From NCBI RefSeq assembly GCF_035083965.1, contig NC_089724.1, positions 17,478,410-17,542,409 of the forward strand: 64,000 nucleotides of DNA. The letters are read 5' to 3'. This stretch comes from Branchiostoma lanceolatum. Taxonomy: Eukaryota > Chordata > Leptocardii > Amphioxiformes > Branchiostomatidae. The number at the start of each line of letters is the position of its first letter. The stretch's first letter is position 1. Shown one piece after another: positions 61,301-64,000 of the stretch. Below the pieces are notes generated by a model, which made no database searches, was not told the origin of the DNA, and saw nothing but the letters and a program-made list of their open reading frames with translations. Position numbers and translations under genes: made by a program.

Positions 61301-63804
61301 TGAGTTCGGTTCCACGCGTGGTGAGTTCGGTTCCACACATGGTGAGTTCGGTTCCACACGTGGTGAGTTCGGTTCAACATGTGGTGAGTTCGGTTCCACA
61401 CGTGGTGAGTTCGGTTCCACACGTGGTGAGTTCAGTTCCACACTTGGTGAGTTCGGTTCCACACGTGGTGAGTTCGGTTCCACACATGGTGAGTTCGGTT
61501 CAACAGGTGGAGAGTTTGGTTCCACCGGTTCCACACGTGGTGAGTTCGGTTCCACATGTGGTGAGTTCGGTTCCGTGCATGGTGAGTTCGGTTCCACATG
61601 TGGTGAGTTCGGTTCCACACGTGGTGAGTTCGGTTCCACACATGGTGAGTTCGGTTCCATACTTGGTGCATTTTTCCCCACACGTGGTGAGTTCTTCTGC
61701 ACACATGGTGAGTTCTTCCCCACTCGTGGTGAGTTTTGTCCTGTCCCTGACGAGTTTTGTCCCACACTTTCTGACTCATGATCTACTTGTGTGCCCCGTC
61801 CAGACTTGTGTCTCAGCCTTGCCGATTGACGTCGGACTAGTGGTAATTTCTGTTCTCTTTTAGCTTTCACGGGTGTTGGAGCTGGAATTGTTGCCTCTTT
61901 TGCCTCAACTAAAATTTCAAGCTGAGAAGTTGTCTCTGTAGGAATTTCATGGCCAGTTTGCAACAACTTATTTTCTTCACCATCTGCAATTTGGGAGGTG
62001 GGACAATTCTTATTCTCCACCTGCAATGTCTTCTCCATCTGCAGTTCAGCACTATTCACAGGCATCACAAGTGTTTGAAAGGTTGACAATAACATGTCTA
62101 CTTCAAGCGGCTTGTTGTTTTTCTCAATGTCTGTTAGGTCCTGTTTTGTGCCGTCCCCTGTCACTGATGTCTCATCTCTGCTTGTTTCTTCACTTTCCTG
62201 CGATAACTTGTCTTCTGAGACGTGTTCAGTATCACCAGGGTCAAGACTGCTAGCTGTGTTGTGATCATAACCACTTAGGTGAAGGGGGGAGGTTTTTAGT
62301 GCTACAGAGTAAGGCAACAAGGTGGGAGGGGAAAGCTCTATGTTCTTCTGTACACCGGCCTCTGATGGTTCCAACTGAATGGCAGGAAAGAGCATAGTAG
62401 AAGACATGCTGCAGCTGGGGGTACTGGAGGTCTCGGGAATGATGCAATCCTGTTGAAAGGAGGGCGTTGACATGGACAGCATGGGTGGTCCATTCAGCAG
62501 TTCATTACAGCTATATTCAGGCTCAACTGAAGCAGGCCGATTCAGACTGGGACAGTTGTTTGTACCTGTGGCTTCCAAGAAGTTGCTATGGGAGATGTCA
62601 TCCTCCAATCCATATGTGGACATATGATGTTCTTTGTCTAGCTGGGACATTTCCTGCACACTCTGCATAAGCACGGAATAGGTGTCACTGTCTGGAGATG
62701 ATGCCCTGGACACTTTGGTCACATCGCAAGTGTCAACTGAAGATTCAGTTTGCTTAGGGTGGTCTGAAACTGATGGAACTGTGGGAGCAGTCTTGGGAAC
62801 ATCTTTAAATTCAGCAAAAGACTGTCTCGACTCAGCAGTGTTGGAACTGGTCATAGCAAAGGCATCCCAGACATTACGGCTACCTGATGTACCAGGCTGC
62901 TCCTCAACAGGCGAAGAAGACTGTTCTGCATCTTGGTGTGTCTCAGAAGAAGCCGCAATCAAGGGGCCATTTCTAAAGATCTCCGGTATGTCTGAGTCCT
63001 TCGTGTTGTTCCTATAAGGAAATGTCAAAAGGTTTGGAAGCGGAGAAAGGTTTGGGTACAACATACAATTGGAATCTTCATTTGATTCCTTCTTTATGCA
63101 GGCAAGATCCAAGGAAGAGCACTGCTGTCCTCCAATCTTCTTTCTTTGCCTTTTCTTCTTTCTTCCTTTACTGGAATGTCCCAACATATTCATCTTTCTG
63201 TCACTTTCATCCCCAGAACTTTCAATTACAATTTCTTGCTGCTGAGGTAACCTGTAGGGACTTCCCTCTGAGGGTTTTTGAGCCACTGTCTGACTTGCAA
63301 CAGGAGAGAACAGCCCATCAACAGGTCCTGCTTGAACTTCACCTTGCACTGTCATACAGTCTCCTGGTCTTTGATTTGTGCTGCCCTTTAGCAGATTACG
63401 TAGCCCAAGGAGTCCACTGGAGTCACCAAATTTATCCAAAGAACCTCCATCCTTTCTTTCCATTCCTGAAACACCTAATGACTCTGCAGATTCTTCCCTG
63501 GAGGTTCCTTGGTAAGCTTTTGTTTTTGCTGTTTTCCCTCCTTTCCTGGCTTTCTTACTTTTAGGCATTTTCTCAGCAAAAGGTGATCCCCTGTTTGGGG
63601 AAGGTGAGTTAGAGGGTGTCCTTATCACCCCAACTTTTGACAACTCAGCTTCCTGAGTCCGCGACAAGCGGTCCAGGAATACGATTGGTGTACCAAACTG
63701 AACACCAGGAGAAGAAGATGAACTTTTCAGCATGGAATAAAGAGGTCGGACTGGGGTTGATGACTCCCTGGTAGTCCATGGTTCCTGTGTTCTGTTACTA
63801 TTGC
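49322..63804 (-). CDS. TOPAZ1: TOPAZ1-like protein, CCCH zinc finger plus helical repeats (5' partial)
   Basis: Sixteen visible exons: 59479-63804, 59067-59166, 58580-58879, 58300-58380, 58011-58140, 57761-57906, 56553-56667, 56077-56160, 55293-55682, 54984-55085, 54646-54841, 53994-54098, 53565-53735, 53305-53445, 50982-52900, 49322-49486; about 2,820 codons in one consistent frame. The first listed exon starts at an acceptor, so the true start lies beyond the window. Order: a long Ser/Pro-rich disordered region with about 41 NSP heptads, then a CCCH-like finger (C-x9-C-x8-C-x3-H, exon 58011-58140). PPR/TPR-like helical segments follow (LIDYISADGRPVP; NAALQMCLKSDNVGSALEVL), then a Gln/Pro-rich tail with a poly-Pro run. 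This layout suggests TOPAZ1, a vertebrate germ-cell protein needed for spermatogenesis; identity rests on architecture and weak recall. The acceptor of exon 54984-55085 is non-standard (GAG) and uncertain. Without the last splice the protein ends at a stop at 50925. Confidence 0.6.
51290..51490 (-). repeat. About 60-bp coding repeat in the TOPAZ1-like tail, 4 units
   Basis: Four imperfect units of about 20 residues with the core AGFRMGPQQGHRN lie between the helical region and the poly-Pro tract of the terminal domain. Confidence 0.75.
56859..57614. mobile_element. 756-bp non-autonomous pogo/Tigger-like element
   Basis: Terminal inverted repeats of about 26 bp (outer sequence CAGTAGAATCCGCTTAACTG against CAGACGAAGCCACTCAATTG) are flanked by TA on both sides (56857-56858 and 57615-57616). 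Sub-terminal GGTGCAATTATCCGG-type repeats occur at both ends. CAGTAG-type ends with ATCCGG repeats and a TA duplication match pogo/Tigger relatives. No transposase is seen. It sits in an intron of the TOPAZ1-like gene. Confidence 0.7.
60880..61755 (-). repeat. 21-bp coding minisatellite, about 41 heptad units
   Basis: A tandem 21-bp unit codes for a heptad of the form P-N-S-P-R-V-E inside the TOPAZ1-like giant exon. About 41 units can be counted, with variants K-N-S-P-R-V-G and L-N-S-P-H-V-E. More diverged heptads (DNLPQMG, QNAPQVD) continue downstream to about 60650, showing an older edge. Nearly every unit retains Ser-Pro, a site for proline-directed kinases. Confidence 0.92.
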
Positions 63805-64000
63805 CTGGAAGTAAAACAAAAAGTTACTGAACCTTGGTGATGTAACAGTTCACCATTTTCAGTAAGACCACAAAAACTTCGAATGAAATTACAACACCAA
63901 CATTGTTTTCTTTGGGGGGGGGGAGTACTTTAATCCATAACTCAACAATCAACACAATCATTCAACAAATAAAACAACTGACAAACTGGAGGGGAAGTTC
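63805..64000. other. Intron of the TOPAZ1-like gene running off the window
   Basis: Begins at the acceptor TTCCAG (minus strand) and contains an oligo-G run near 63915. No exon is visible; upstream exons lie beyond position 64000. Confidence 0.6.

Noticed and set aside
60658..61863. Plus-strand open frame of 401 aa
   Set aside because: Antisense shadow of the 21-bp array in the TOPAZ1-like exon; a pure low-complexity Ser-Val-Pro repeat.

Overview
This is a eukaryotic, intron-dense animal genome window. The gene set (DNA polymerase lambda, NUP107, heme-type guanylate cyclases with a C-terminal CaaX box, a TOPAZ1-like germ-cell protein), the short introns, and the many MITE, foldback and tRNA-SINE insertions fit an invertebrate deuterostome, most plausibly amphioxus (Branchiostoma). 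That assignment is inference, not proof. A 100-bp run of N at 21541-21640 marks an assembly gap.

Layout. (1) 0.5-2.9 kb, minus strand: a retroelement-derived Gag/aspartic-protease ORF whose 3' half is 24 copies of a 16-residue repeat, preceded by an LTR-like sequence; no reverse transcriptase is visible. (2) 5.8-10.2 kb, minus: DNA polymerase lambda, seven exons, lacking its last roughly 100 codons in this window. (3) 10.8-20.4 kb, plus: a complete 19-exon NUP107 (976 aa), head to head with POLL across a 588-bp shared promoter region. (4) 23.0-30.9 kb and 37.4-44.9 kb, minus: two tandem paralogous heme (H-NOX) guanylate cyclases, 14 exons each (859 and 846 aa). (5) 49.3-63.8 kb, minus: a very large TOPAZ1-like gene (at least 16 exons, about 2,820 visible codons, 5' end beyond the window). 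The rest is intergenic sequence and introns with mobile-element remnants.

The most unusual content is the guanylate cyclase pair. Both proteins have a heme-binding H-NOX domain (His104 and a Y-x-S-x-R motif), an HNOBA/PAS domain, a signalling helix, a class III cyclase domain and a C-terminal CaaX box, as in sGC beta-2. In both, however, the HNOBA domain is interrupted by a fibronectin type III domain encoded by three exons. The two copies have diverged at the catalytic centre: the downstream-lying copy (23-31 kb) has Asn in place of the first metal-binding Asp, while the other keeps it. A 176-bp tract covering the heme ligand is nearly identical between them, which points to gene conversion. 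A reasonable hypothesis is a membrane-anchored, gas-sensing cyclase pair that works as a heterodimer, evolved by local duplication.

All exon models were built by eye from reading frames, GT/AG sites and phase consistency. Summed coding lengths of NUP107, both cyclases and the TOPAZ1-like gene are exact multiples of three, but no alignment or transcript data were available.
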